Below, in pieces: positions 17,631 through 25,400 of a DNA stretch of 49,752 nt. The notes beneath the pieces are model-generated. The model did not search any database. It was not told where the DNA came from and worked only from the letters and a program-made list of their open reading frames with translations. A program made the position numbers and the translations under genes. How positions within the stretch are numbered: the stretch's first letter is position 1; each line of letters begins with the position of its first letter. This DNA is from Comamonadaceae bacterium (GTDB lineage Bacteria > Pseudomonadota > Gammaproteobacteria > Burkholderiales > Burkholderiaceae_C): NCBI GenBank assembly GCA_947443645.1, contig CANEXF010000018.1, positions 1-49,752 on the forward strand, in the 5' to 3' direction.

Positions 17631-19720
17631 TTCTCTGCTCCTACGCTGATCTGCAAATTACCGAAGGCGTCCACCAAAACGGTGTCGCCGGGCTGCACCA
17701 CGGTGGTCGATGCGTGCTCCTCTATCAGTGCCGGGCCGCTGATGCGGTTGCCACTGCGCAATGCAGGGCGTTTGTAAACCGGGGTCGATACAAAACCCGA
17801 GCTGCGGAAATACACGGGCTTGTGTGCCCGCAGCGCCTCTGATGCAGGCTGCTCGCTGCCCTCGGCAACGGCTTGACGCGGCGGCTTGCGCATGCGGCCC
17901 AACACGGTAACGCGCAGGCTGACGAGGTCGGCGGGCTCTTTGGGCGCTGAGGTGCCGTAACGCACCGCATGCAATTCATCGAAATGCCTTTTGATCGCCG
18001 CGCGATCCTGTGTCTTGAAGAACTCTGAAGGCAGGTCAACCGTGACAGCATGCTCCTGACCGACATAACGCATGTCCGCAGCGCGTTCTATGACCAAAGC
18101 TTCAGGCGTGACAGCGGAGCCGGCAATCGCCTTCAGGCCCTCGGCTTCCATCCCCGCATAAATGGCTTCGATTTCATCAAACGAAACTTCCTCCAGCTTT
18201 CGGAAAACCGACCGCACATAGTCGTAGCGCAGATCACTGAACAACATGCCGTAAGCCGAAAAATAACCGGGGGCGAACGGAATCAGCACATTTTTGATGC
18301 CCAGTTCACGCGCAATCGCTGACGCATGCAGCGGACCAGCGCCACCGTAGACCACCATGGTGAAACGGCCGGCATCGAGACCGCGCTCGGTCGTCACGGC
18401 CTTCACCGCGTGGGACATTGCGGTAACAGCGATACGCAAAATGCCATCCGCCGCCTGCACCGGGTCCATCGCCAGTGGGCCGGCGATCTTGTCCTGCATG
18501 GCTCGTTGGGCGGCGGGCAGGTTGAGGGGCATCTCGCCGCCCAGGAAGTTGCCTGCGTCAAGACGACCGAGCAACAAGTTGGCATCGGTCACGGTCGGCT
18601 CCACACCGCCGCGGTCATAGCAAGCGGGCCCAGGGCTGGAACCGGCACTTTGCGGACCTACTCGCAATGAGTTGCCGACTTCCAGCCGCGCGATGCTGCC
18701 GCCACCTGTGCCAACTTCAAATATATCCATCATCGGAATCTGGATTGGCAAGGCTTTTTCATAGCCACCGATCAGTGCACTGCCGGTAGTTAGCGGTTTG
18801 CCTTCGCTGATGACGCCAGCCTTGGCCGTGGTACCGCCCATGTCAAAAGCAATTGCATCGCCCAGTCCGAGCTGCGCACAGATTGCCTGCGCACCGATCA
18901 CGCCTGCCGCAGGACCAGACTCCAGCATGCGCACACATTCGCGGCGCGCGTCGTCCAGGGGAAACAGACCGCCGGTGGACTGAACTGCATAAAAATCGCC
19001 CTTGAAGCCTTGCTCGGTCAAATGCGCTTCGAGCTCACCCAAGTAGGCCGAGACACGCGGGCCCACGTAGGCATTGGCCGCAACCGTGGAGACGCGCTCA
19101 AACTCACGGTATTCCTGAGACAGCTCATGCGACGCAGTGACAAACACCCCCGGGATTTCTTCCTGCACGATGGCCTTGACGCGCATTTCGTGCGCCGGAT
19201 TACGATAGGAGTGCAGCAGCAAAATAGCGACGGCTTCAATGTTTTGCGCCTTCAACTGGCGCGCCAGCACACGCACAGCCGCTTCATCCAGCGCCTTGTA
19301 AGTGCTGCCATCGGCTAGCAGGCGCTCGGGCACTTCATAGCGCAGCGAGCGCTTGATAAGAGGCTCGTGCTTGGAGAAGAACAGGTTGTAGGCGTCGGGC
19401 CGGTTGACGCGGCCGATTTCATAGATGTCGCGAAAGCCCTCGGTGATCAGCAATGCTGTGCGTGCGCCGCTACGTTCGAGCAAGGTATTGATGACAATCG
19501 TCGAGCCATGTAAAAAGAGGTTTCCGTCTTTAACACTGGCGCCGGCACCATCCAAAGTGTTCTGGATGCCTCTGACAAGTTCACCATGCGTGGAGAGCGC
19601 CTTGCCGAAAAGCAGCTCGCCGCTGCTTTCGTCAAAGGCGGCCATGTCGGTGAAGGTACCGCCTATATCGACGGCGATGCGTAGCCGACCGGCAGCAGGC
19701 GCTTTTGCGTTGGTAATCAT
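17627..19720 (-). CDS. hyuA: Hydantoinase A/oxoprolinase family protein (HyuA-type)
   Basis: A 697-residue ATP-binding subunit of the ASKHA superfamily. It opens with the phosphate loop AVDIGGTFTDMAAF near residue 15 and has the second nucleotide motif DAIAFDMGGTTAKAGVI near residue 290, then YGGAGPLHA near residue 455. It phosphorylates the ring or carbonyl substrate and passes it to HyuB. The length fits the HyuA/AcxA class. The full-length bacterial 5-oxoprolinase OplAH is one long chain, so this split pair is closer to the N-methylhydantoinase or acetone-carboxylase arrangement. The ATG at 19720 lies 33 bp after the FAH-family gene and follows an AGGAAGAG ribosome-binding site. It is part of the operon divergent from the LysR gene. 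Confidence 0.93.
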   Translation of the reverse strand: MITNAKAPAAGRLRIAVDIGGTFTDMAAFDESSGELLFGKALSTHGELVRGIQNTLDGAGASVKDGNLFLHGSTIVINTLLERSGARTALLITEGFRDIYEIGRVNRPDAYNLFFSKHEPLIKRSLRYEVPERLLADGSTYKALDEAAVRVLARQLKAQNIEAVAILLLHSYRNPAHEMRVKAIVQEEIPGVFVTASHELSQEYREFERVSTVAANAYVGPRVSAYLGELEAHLTEQGFKGDFYAVQSTGGLFPLDDARRECVRMLESGPAAGVIGAQAICAQLGLGDAIAFDMGGTTAKAGVISEGKPLTTGSALIGGYEKALPIQIPMMDIFEVGTGGGSIARLEVGNSLRVGPQSAGSSPGPACYDRGGVEPTVTDANLLLGRLDAGNFLGGEMPLNLPAAQRAMQDKIAGPLAMDPVQAADGILRIAVTAMSHAVKAVTTERGLDAGRFTMVVYGGAGPLHASAIARELGIKNVLIPFAPGYFSAYGMLFSDLRYDYVRSVFRKLEEVSFDEIEAIYAGMEAEGLKAIAGSAVTPEALVIERAADMRYVGQEHAVTVDLPSEFFKTQDRAAIKRHFDELHAVRYGTSAPKEPADLVSLRVTVLGRMRKPPRQAVAEGSEQPASEALRAHKPVYFRSSGFVSTPVYKRPALRSGNRISGPALIEEHASTTVVQPGDTVLVDAFGNLQISVGAEK

Positions 19721-19753
19721 TGCTCTTCCTTAAAAATATCGGGACCGCCTGGG

Positions 19754-20605
19754 TCAGGCTTCGTTCTTCACCACATTGCGCAGCAAGCCGATGCGGCTGA
19801 TCTCCACCTCGACCACATCACCGTTCGTCATATACAGAGGCGGCTCACGCTTGTCACCCACACCACCAGGGGTGCCGGTCGCAATCACGTCGCCAGGCAT
19901 CAGCGGGGTGAAAGCGGAGATGTATTCGATGATTACCGGCAAGGTAAAGATCAGGTCGGACAGAAATGCGTGCTGCACCACCACACCATTCAGGCGTGTC
20001 GTGATGGTCTGCGCCCCGAGGTCAGGCACTTCATCAGGCGTGGTCAGGCAGGGACCAAAAGCGCCGGTGCCAGGAAAGTTCTTACCCGGGGTCCATTGGT
20101 GGGTGTGACGCTGCCAGTCGCGCACCGAGCCGTCGTTGAAACAGGCGTACCCGGCAATATGGTCCAAGGCATTGGCTTGCGTGATATTGCGGCCGCCCTT
20201 GCCGATGACAATGGCGAGTTCACCTTCAAAATCAAAGCGCTCGGATATGTTTGGCTTGACGAGCGACGCGTCGTGCGCCACCAGCGTGTCAGCAAAACGC
20301 GTGAAGATCGCCGGGTAATCCGAGTCAGCGCGCTTGGTCTCGGCCACATGGGTTTTGTAGTTCAGGCCGACGCAAAATATTTTTTTCGGCCTGGTGATCA
20401 CTGGTAGCAGCTTAACCTCACTCATTGCAAGGGTAGGCAATTGGGAAGCTGCGGCCTTTGCCAGCTCAGGCAGCGCGCCGGCATCGAGTACGGCAAGCAG
20501 GTCGGAATATCGTTGACCGAAGCTACTGCCGAGGTCGATGATCTTGTTGCCTGTGAGGCTGCCGTAGCTGGTTTTGCCGCCGGCTTCAAATGTGACCAGT
20601 TTCAT
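19754..20605 (-). CDS. Fumarylacetoacetate hydrolase (FAH) family protein, first gene of the hyuAB operon
   Basis: A 283-residue FAH-fold enzyme acting on 2-oxo or acylpyruvate-type compounds by hydrolysis, decarboxylation or hydration. It has IFCVGLNYKTH at about residue 75, the metal-binding glutamates in FDFEGELAIVIGKGG, the catalytic-type segment FNDGSVRDWQRHTHQWTPGK and GDVIATGTPGGVG near the C-terminus. An upstream in-frame start at 20668 exists. The ATG at 20605 has a CGGAG ribosome-binding site and gives the usual MKLVTFE opening, so I chose it. As the first gene of the operon it lies closest to the shared LysR/promoter region. It probably processes the ring-opened product of HyuAB, which is an inference from context. 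Confidence 0.92.
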   Translation of the reverse strand: MKLVTFEAGGKTSYGSLTGNKIIDLGSSFGQRYSDLLAVLDAGALPELAKAAASQLPTLAMSEVKLLPVITRPKKIFCVGLNYKTHVAETKRADSDYPAIFTRFADTLVAHDASLVKPNISERFDFEGELAIVIGKGGRNITQANALDHIAGYACFNDGSVRDWQRHTHQWTPGKNFPGTGAFGPCLTTPDEVPDLGAQTITTRLNGVVVQHAFLSDLIFTLPVIIEYISAFTPLMPGDVIATGTPGGVGDKREPPLYMTNGDVVEVEISRIGLLRNVVKNEA

Positions 20606-20739
20606 GGGTTTACTCCGTGATCTCCCGCATCGAGAGGTGTCTGGAAAGTATAAAATTTCAGCAGTCATTCTGATACCTGCCAGGCATGTATCTTAGATAT
20701 GTTTTTTTATGCATATCATCTTGCGAACTGGAAACTGCC
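20606..20739. promoter_or_regulatory. Divergent promoter region between lysR-type gene and the hyuAB operon
   Basis: On the minus strand TATACT (20652-20647) looks like a -10 box, while the position 17 bp upstream (TATCAG) is a poor -35. That fits an activator-dependent promoter. A dyad with arms GATATG (20696-20701) and CATATC (20712-20717) lies between the two genes and is a candidate site for the LysR protein encoded next door. Confidence 0.55.
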
Positions 20740-21678
20740 ATGAACCATGCCGCGCTCAAGCTTTTCATTGATGTGTCCGAACTCGGCAGCCTGACCAAAA
20801 CTGCCCTGCTGCACCGTACAACACAGCCGCACATCAGCCGGCAAATCAGCGCGCTGGAGCGCCAGTGCGGTGGTCGCCTGTTCCAGCGAACCGGACGCGG
20901 CGTGGTGCTGACCGCACTGGGCGAGCAGATCATGCCGCGCGTTCGTGGCTGGCTGATGGACACAGACCAGCTTCTCAACGACATCAAAAAAGCATCAGGC
21001 ACGCCTGTAGGCACGGTGCGCATAGGTATATTGCCCTCCACCGCTCACCCGCTTGTGAGCACGCTTTATTACCGGCTAAAGGAGAGCTTTCCTCTGGTCA
21101 AGCTGGTGGTGCGCGAGGGCCAGGGCTCCCAGCTGGAAAGCTGGCTTGAAAATGGCCTGGTCGACCTGGCGCTGGTATTTCGCCACGGCACGCATCCACG
21201 CGAGGGCGAAACCTGGCTGATCAAGACCGATACCTTCCTGGTGGGCGCGGCAAACGACGAACTGACCCGCAATCCGACCATTGCGTTCAGCCAGCTCGAC
21301 AATCTGCCACTGGTGCAGTTCTGCAGGCCCAACAGCTGGCGCGACCAACTCGACGAGCTCGGCCGTCAAAACGGCATCAGCATTACCACGGCAATGGAGG
21401 CCGATTCGCTGACGCTGCAAACCGAGATTGTTTCGAGGGGCGGTTGTTATGCTGTGTTGGGGCCTTATGCGATTGCGGAAGGCCTGCGCTCGGGCAAGCT
21501 GCAGGCCGCGCGCATTGTTGAGCCGGACATGACGCGCTACATCGCACTCGCACTCTCGCGTCATGCGCCTTCAACGCTGACTTGCCGGACCGTCAAGCAG
21601 ATGATTCTCGATATCGTGAAAGCTTTGGCGGAGGCAGACAGTTCCCAACGCGAGTCCATAGAAACCGGGTCGCAATGA
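20740..21678 (+). CDS. LysR-family transcriptional regulator
   Basis: A 312-residue regulator with an N-terminal winged helix-turn-helix: LKLFIDVSELGSLTKTALLH, then TTQPHISRQISALERQCG as recognition helix region, then LFQRTGRGVVLTALG. A C-terminal effector-binding domain starts near residue 90 (GTVRIGILPSTAHPLVS). The open frame continues upstream to 20686, but the ATG at 20740 starts immediately before the HTH and gives normal LysR length. It is divergent from the FAH-hyuAB operon, the classic arrangement for a LysR activator that senses a pathway metabolite and controls the neighbouring genes. The effector is unknown. A family A repeat and a terminator follow the gene. Confidence 0.93.
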   Translation: MNHAALKLFIDVSELGSLTKTALLHRTTQPHISRQISALERQCGGRLFQRTGRGVVLTALGEQIMPRVRGWLMDTDQLLNDIKKASGTPVGTVRIGILPSTAHPLVSTLYYRLKESFPLVKLVVREGQGSQLESWLENGLVDLALVFRHGTHPREGETWLIKTDTFLVGAANDELTRNPTIAFSQLDNLPLVQFCRPNSWRDQLDELGRQNGISITTAMEADSLTLQTEIVSRGGCYAVLGPYAIAEGLRSGKLQAARIVEPDMTRYIALALSRHAPSTLTCRTVKQMILDIVKALAEADSSQRESIETGSQ

Positions 21679-21800
21679 CGCACCTTCACATCCGCGGCAA
21701 TAAGGCGGCGATACCCATCAACGGTCACGCCCGCCAGAGAGGTAAAAGTCAGCCAGTACGAATTTGCGCGCTACGCAGGATCATGGATAGAAAAATAGAA

Positions 21801-21845
21801 TGCTACGCTTTTGGTAGCTGCAAGCGCTCGCTGCATGGGCGTAAC
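21801..21845 (+). repeat. Dispersed short repeat, family A, copy 3
   Basis: It reads TGCTACGCTTTTGGTAGCTG and ends in GGGCGTAAC, matching copy 2 (13041-13084, opposite strand) at both ends and the other copies in the TAGCTGC core. It lies between the LysR gene and its terminator. Confidence 0.7.
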
Positions 21846-21861
21846 AGATCAAATTTAGCAT

Positions 21862-21890
21862 AAAAAAAAGCGCCTTCAAGGCGCTTTTTT
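21862..21890. terminator. Bidirectional rho-independent terminator after the LysR gene
   Basis: A run of A, the stem GCGCCTT/AAGGCGC with a very small loop, then a run of T. The LysR gene (plus) and the 54-aa gene (minus) converge here. Confidence 0.9.
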
Positions 21891-21927
21891 GCTGGCAGCA
21901 CGCTGCCACAAGTGCAGTAAAACCGGC

Positions 21928-22092
21928 TTAGCCGCCTTTTGAAGGACGCTTGCCAGGGTTCTTTTTGCTGCGTGTGTGTGAACCACGCTCCAGGCTGATC
22001 TTCTGGCCGCGGCCAGTGGTGGTGGTGTAGCCGTTAGGTGGAACTGGCTTTGGGGCGCAGATGTCGGCTTCGACTCTGATTTTTTTAGGCAT
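21928..22092 (-). CDS. Small basic 54-residue protein, function unknown
   Basis: A short frame from ATG 22092 to TAA 21928, with a GGAG ribosome-binding site about 10 bp upstream. The product opens MPKKIRVEADICAPKPVPP, has a Thr-rich YTTTTGRGQ segment and ends in a Lys/Arg/Gly-rich tail (SKKNPGKRPSKGG). The predicted pI is very high, and it has one cysteine and no membrane segment. Such a composition suggests nucleic acid or ribosome contact, but I recognise no family. It stands alone between a bidirectional terminator and the next minus-strand gene, with its own upstream region. Codon use looks normal for the genome, which together with the ribosome-binding site and terminator supports a real gene. 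Confidence 0.7.
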   Translation of the reverse strand: MPKKIRVEADICAPKPVPPNGYTTTTGRGQKISLERGSHTRSKKNPGKRPSKGG

Positions 22093-22228
22093 GGAGGACT
22101 CCGGTTGAAATTGGCTTAATCCAAGATTTTAAGCTACTGGCCACAGACACCGTCCAGCGAAGCCCTTTCCGGCCCCTGCAAGCTAAGCAGACGCCCAGCG
22201 CAAAGCCCCCTGACGCCCTGACAATCGG

Positions 22229-23197
22229 CTATTCGACCGTCGCGCCCGAGGCCTGCACAATGCCGCGCCACTTCTGGTAGTCGGACTTGAGCAGGCTTGA
22301 AAACTGCTCGGGCGTCATGCTCTGCGTCTCCGCGCCCTGCGCGTGGATGGCTGCCTTGACATCGGGCAGCGCAAGCAATTTGTTGACCTCGGCATTGACC
22401 ACCGCAACCACCTCCCTGGGGGTTGCGGCTGGCATGAAAAGGCCATACCAGGTGCTGACATCAAAGTCCTTGTAGCCGAGTTCGGCCACCATAGGCACCT
22501 CTGGCAGCGAGGTACTGCGACGCGCCGAAGTCACCGCCAGCGGTCGCAACTTGCCGGCCTTGATTTGCGCCATGGCCGACGGTAGCGAAGACACCATCAG
22601 GTCCACATTACCCGCCAGCACGTCCATCAGGGCCGGGTTGGAGCCTTTGTAGGGCACGTGGGTGATCCTGATATTGGCCGCGCTCTTGAATATCTCGCCG
22701 GCCAGATGAATCGTTGTGCCGTTGCCGGGGGAGCCGTAGGTGATGCTGTCGGGCGCTGCACGCGCAGCAGCCACCACATCGGCCAGCGACTTGAAGCGCG
22801 AAGTACTGGCGGTGACGATGACCACGGGCGTGTAGGCCACATGGGCCACGGCCACCAGATCCCGGGTCGGGTCGTAGCTGAGGTTTTTATAAAGCCAGGG
22901 CGCCACCACCAGGTTGTCTTTTTGTCCCATCACCATCTCATAGCCAGTTGGCGCCGCCCTGACCGCTTCGGCAATGCCTATGGTGCCGCCAGCGCCCGCG
23001 CGGTTGTCCGGCACCACCGTCCACTTGCTGACTTCGGTGAGCTTGTTGGCCACCAGCCGCGACAGGATGTCCGTGCCGCCGCCCGGCGGAAAGGGCACGA
23101 TCAGTCGCACCGGCTTGCTCGGGAAGGCCAGCGTCTGGGCCTGCAGGCCAGCCCCTAGAAGCGAAACCAGCATCAACACTATCAATTTGCGAATCAT
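22229..23197 (-). CDS. Bug-family (TctC-like) periplasmic binding protein
   Basis: A 322-residue exported receptor. A signal peptide (MIRKLIVLMLVSLLGAGLQA, cleavage near LQA-QT) is followed by the Bug opening FPSKPVRLIVPFPPGGGTD, the GSPGNGTTIHLAGE second ligand loop and HVPYKGSNPALMDVL. An upstream in-frame start at 23230 exists, but the ATG at 23197 begins exactly at a standard signal peptide. It is preceded by the 366-aa gene on the same strand (33 bp from its stop to this start), so these two are probably cotranscribed. The ligand is unknown, and no TctAB membrane genes are nearby. Confidence 0.92.
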   Translation of the reverse strand: MIRKLIVLMLVSLLGAGLQAQTLAFPSKPVRLIVPFPPGGGTDILSRLVANKLTEVSKWTVVPDNRAGAGGTIGIAEAVRAAPTGYEMVMGQKDNLVVAPWLYKNLSYDPTRDLVAVAHVAYTPVVIVTASTSRFKSLADVVAAARAAPDSITYGSPGNGTTIHLAGEIFKSAANIRITHVPYKGSNPALMDVLAGNVDLMVSSLPSAMAQIKAGKLRPLAVTSARRSTSLPEVPMVAELGYKDFDVSTWYGLFMPAATPREVVAVVNAEVNKLLALPDVKAAIHAQGAETQSMTPEQFSSLLKSDYQKWRGIVQASGATVE

Positions 23198-23230
23198 GGG
23201 GAAAGTCTCTTGGGATTGAACTGGCGGCAT

Positions 23231-24331
23231 TTATACCGCCTCACGCAGCGGCAAATTCACCAGCAGGTTCTGCGGCTTGAGCTTGACCACGCCGTCAGTA
23301 TTCATCATAAGTCCGAGGTAAACCGGTTTACCGGCCACATCGGCACGCATCTCGCGCGCATCGGCGAAGTCCAGTCGAAACAGGCTCACCAGGCGCAGCA
23401 GGCGCGCGGGCTCGACCTCGCGGCCCTCATACAAGTCGTTGAGCAAGGCTGTCGCCTCCACGTCGAGTCCCACATGCCAGCGCCAGGCCTCGTCATCGAC
23501 CTTTTGCAGCGGCCTGACAGTCACCGCCACGCCCAGGAAATGCCCAACCCATTTCTGCAACACGCTGGCCAGCGCCTTGAGACCAGAACGCGCCCGGGTC
23601 ATGGTGAAGACCAGGCCGTGGCTCAGGTCATTGCTGACCTCGTGCGTGAGGTCAAGCAAGAATCGATGCTGACCGATCTGCGAGGCGGCAAAAAAATCTG
23701 GTGCGTTGTCGTCCGTGAGAACCTGCATATTGATGCTGCGCAGGGGCGCCTTGGCTTCTGCAAGAAAACGTCCAAAATCACCCAGGCCGCCCGTTTCATT
23801 GAACATGTCCAGCGTTTCGCGGTCACCGCTGAGCACCTGACCGTCCTGGCTGCTGATGCGCTGGCTACGAAACAGCATCTCGGCAGCTCTGAGCTCGTAG
23901 GCGTCACCAGAGTCTTCCAGCACATGCCGCAGGATGGCCTGGACCAGCAAATCGATAAACAGCGGCGGTATGTTGATGCTGCCGCCACCCTGCCTGGGGA
24001 ACAAGCTCAGGTAATAGGCTTCCAGCGTGCCGGCAGCCAGCAAGCCATCACGAAACCGCAAAAACAGGCTGTAGCTGTCGCGCGCATCCGCGTCTTGCAG
24101 GGCTTGCAGTTCAGCGGCAGAAACCGGTTTTGCCGGTTGCAGCACCAGCGCCGCGTGCAGGGCCAGTTCAGCCGGGCAGGACTCAGCGACTGGCGCGAGT
24201 TCAGGCCGGGCCAGAAATACCCGCAGAAAGTCGTCGCCAGGCTTGAGCCAGCCGCGATCGTTGCGCGCGAGTCGCGGATAAGTCTCGTTAAGGGGCAGAC
24301 GGGGGTTGTCTTTGGCCGAAGGATTTTGCAT
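23231..24331 (-). CDS. Conserved-looking 366-residue protein of unknown function
   Basis: I cannot assign a function. The protein has no signal peptide and no membrane segment, and reads as a soluble, helix-rich, Leu-rich polypeptide. Recognisable local features are a proline/charged N-terminus (about residues 1-40), the patch FPRQGGGSINIPPLFIDLL near residue 110 and a C-terminal LMMNTDGVVKLKPQNLLVN. It may belong to the betaproteobacterial family DUF6352, but this is from memory and uncertain. The ATG at 24331 is the first in the frame with good coding character. It lies upstream of a Bug-family gene on the same strand (33 bp) and is divergent from Liv system 2 across 224 bp. Confidence 0.8.
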   Translation of the reverse strand: MQNPSAKDNPRLPLNETYPRLARNDRGWLKPGDDFLRVFLARPELAPVAESCPAELALHAALVLQPAKPVSAAELQALQDADARDSYSLFLRFRDGLLAAGTLEAYYLSLFPRQGGGSINIPPLFIDLLVQAILRHVLEDSGDAYELRAAEMLFRSQRISSQDGQVLSGDRETLDMFNETGGLGDFGRFLAEAKAPLRSINMQVLTDDNAPDFFAASQIGQHRFLLDLTHEVSNDLSHGLVFTMTRARSGLKALASVLQKWVGHFLGVAVTVRPLQKVDDEAWRWHVGLDVEATALLNDLYEGREVEPARLLRLVSLFRLDFADAREMRADVAGKPVYLGLMMNTDGVVKLKPQNLLVNLPLREAV

Positions 24332-24555
24332 GGCCGCAATCGTCGCACACTGCGCGCCCGCCCCGCCGAACCCGCCTCAACACGCCTCAACACGCCAGAC
24401 AAGCAAAACTACCTAAGGGTCTTACCCGGTATCGCCACCAGAAGCGGCTGGCTACCATCAACGCCAGAAACCGAAGTAACTGCTCGCAGTCGCCGGGCAA
24501 TCCAGCCAAGCCGGCCGTTCGCGTCGCTTCACACATTCACCTGCCGGAGATTCAT

Positions 24556-25329
24556 TTGTCAGTTGAGTTCATTCTTGAAACCCAAGGCCTGAGCAAAGAA
24601 TTCAAGGGATTCGTCGCCGTCAACAACGTGGACCTCAAGGTCCAGCGTGGCCACATCCATGCACTGATAGGACCGAACGGCGCCGGAAAAACCACGTTTT
24701 TCAACCTGCTGACCAAGTTTTTGCCGCCCACACGCGGCGCCATCGTGTTCAACGGCGTGGACATCACACATGAAAAGCCGGCGCAAACTGCGCGGCGCGG
24801 CATCGTGCGCTCGTTCCAGATTTCTGCTGTTTTCCCGCACATGACGGTTCTGGAAAACGTGCGCGCGGCCTTGCAGCGCCAGCTTGGTACCTCGTTTCAT
24901 TTTTGGAAAGCCGAGGACACGCTGTTTCATCTGCACCAGCGTGCGCGTGAACTGCTGGCCGAGGTCGACCTGGAACAATTCGCCGATGAAGTGACCGTGA
25001 ACCTGCCCTATGGCCGCAAACGGGCGCTGGAGCTGGCCACCACATTGGCGCTCGAGCCAGAGCTGATGCTGCTGGACGAGCCGACCCAGGGCATGGGCCA
25101 CGAAGACGTGGACCGCGTGACCCAGCTGATCAAAAAAGTCTCTGTAGGCAGAACCATATTGATGGTCGAGCACAACATGAACGTGGTCTCATCGATTGCC
25201 GACCGCATCACGGTCTTGCAACGCGGCGCCATCATTGCAGACGGGCCTTATGCCGATGTTGCGAAGAACCCTCTGGTGATCGAGGCCTATATGGGCACCA
25301 CCAACACCGATCTGCAGGGAGCCCACTGA
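24556..25329 (+). CDS. livG: Branched-chain amino acid ABC transporter ATP-binding protein LivG (Liv system 2)
   Basis: A 257-residue ATPase starting with a TTG at 24556, 7 bp after a CGGAG ribosome-binding site. No in-frame ATG precedes the conserved fold. Walker A is canonical (GPNGAGKTT, Lys45). The signature is the LivG-type LPYGRKRALELA near residue 150, lacking the LSGG core. Walker B is LMLLDEPTQGM near 173, and the switch region is LMVEHNMNVV. It is the first gene of the G-F-SBP-H-M operon. Because the partner LivF has an altered Walker A, the catalytic site built from LivG's Walker A and LivF's LSGGEQQ is the only one in the heterodimer with all consensus elements. Confidence 0.93.
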   Translation: MSVEFILETQGLSKEFKGFVAVNNVDLKVQRGHIHALIGPNGAGKTTFFNLLTKFLPPTRGAIVFNGVDITHEKPAQTARRGIVRSFQISAVFPHMTVLENVRAALQRQLGTSFHFWKAEDTLFHLHQRARELLAEVDLEQFADEVTVNLPYGRKRALELATTLALEPELMLLDEPTQGMGHEDVDRVTQLIKKVSVGRTILMVEHNMNVVSSIADRITVLQRGAIIADGPYADVAKNPLVIEAYMGTTNTDLQGAH

Positions 25330-25331
25330 AT

Positions 25332-25365
25332 GGCCCCCACGCTTTTCACTTCATGCGCATCGCTG
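25332..25365 (+). repeat. Dispersed repeat, family B, partial copy 1
   Basis: GGCCCCCACGCTTTTCACTT, running on to a CGCTGC end, starts 2 bp after the livG stop codon and matches the first 40 or so bases of copy 2 (28387). It fills part of the 71-bp livG-livF spacer. Confidence 0.7.
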
Positions 25366-25400
25366 CACTCGACACCTCTGACCGGCTGCAGGAGCTTTGC

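Noticed and set aside
25353..25400. Upstream extension of LivF by 16 codons
   Set aside because: The extension overlaps a repeat copy and has no ribosome-binding site. The usual LivF N-terminus begins at 25401.
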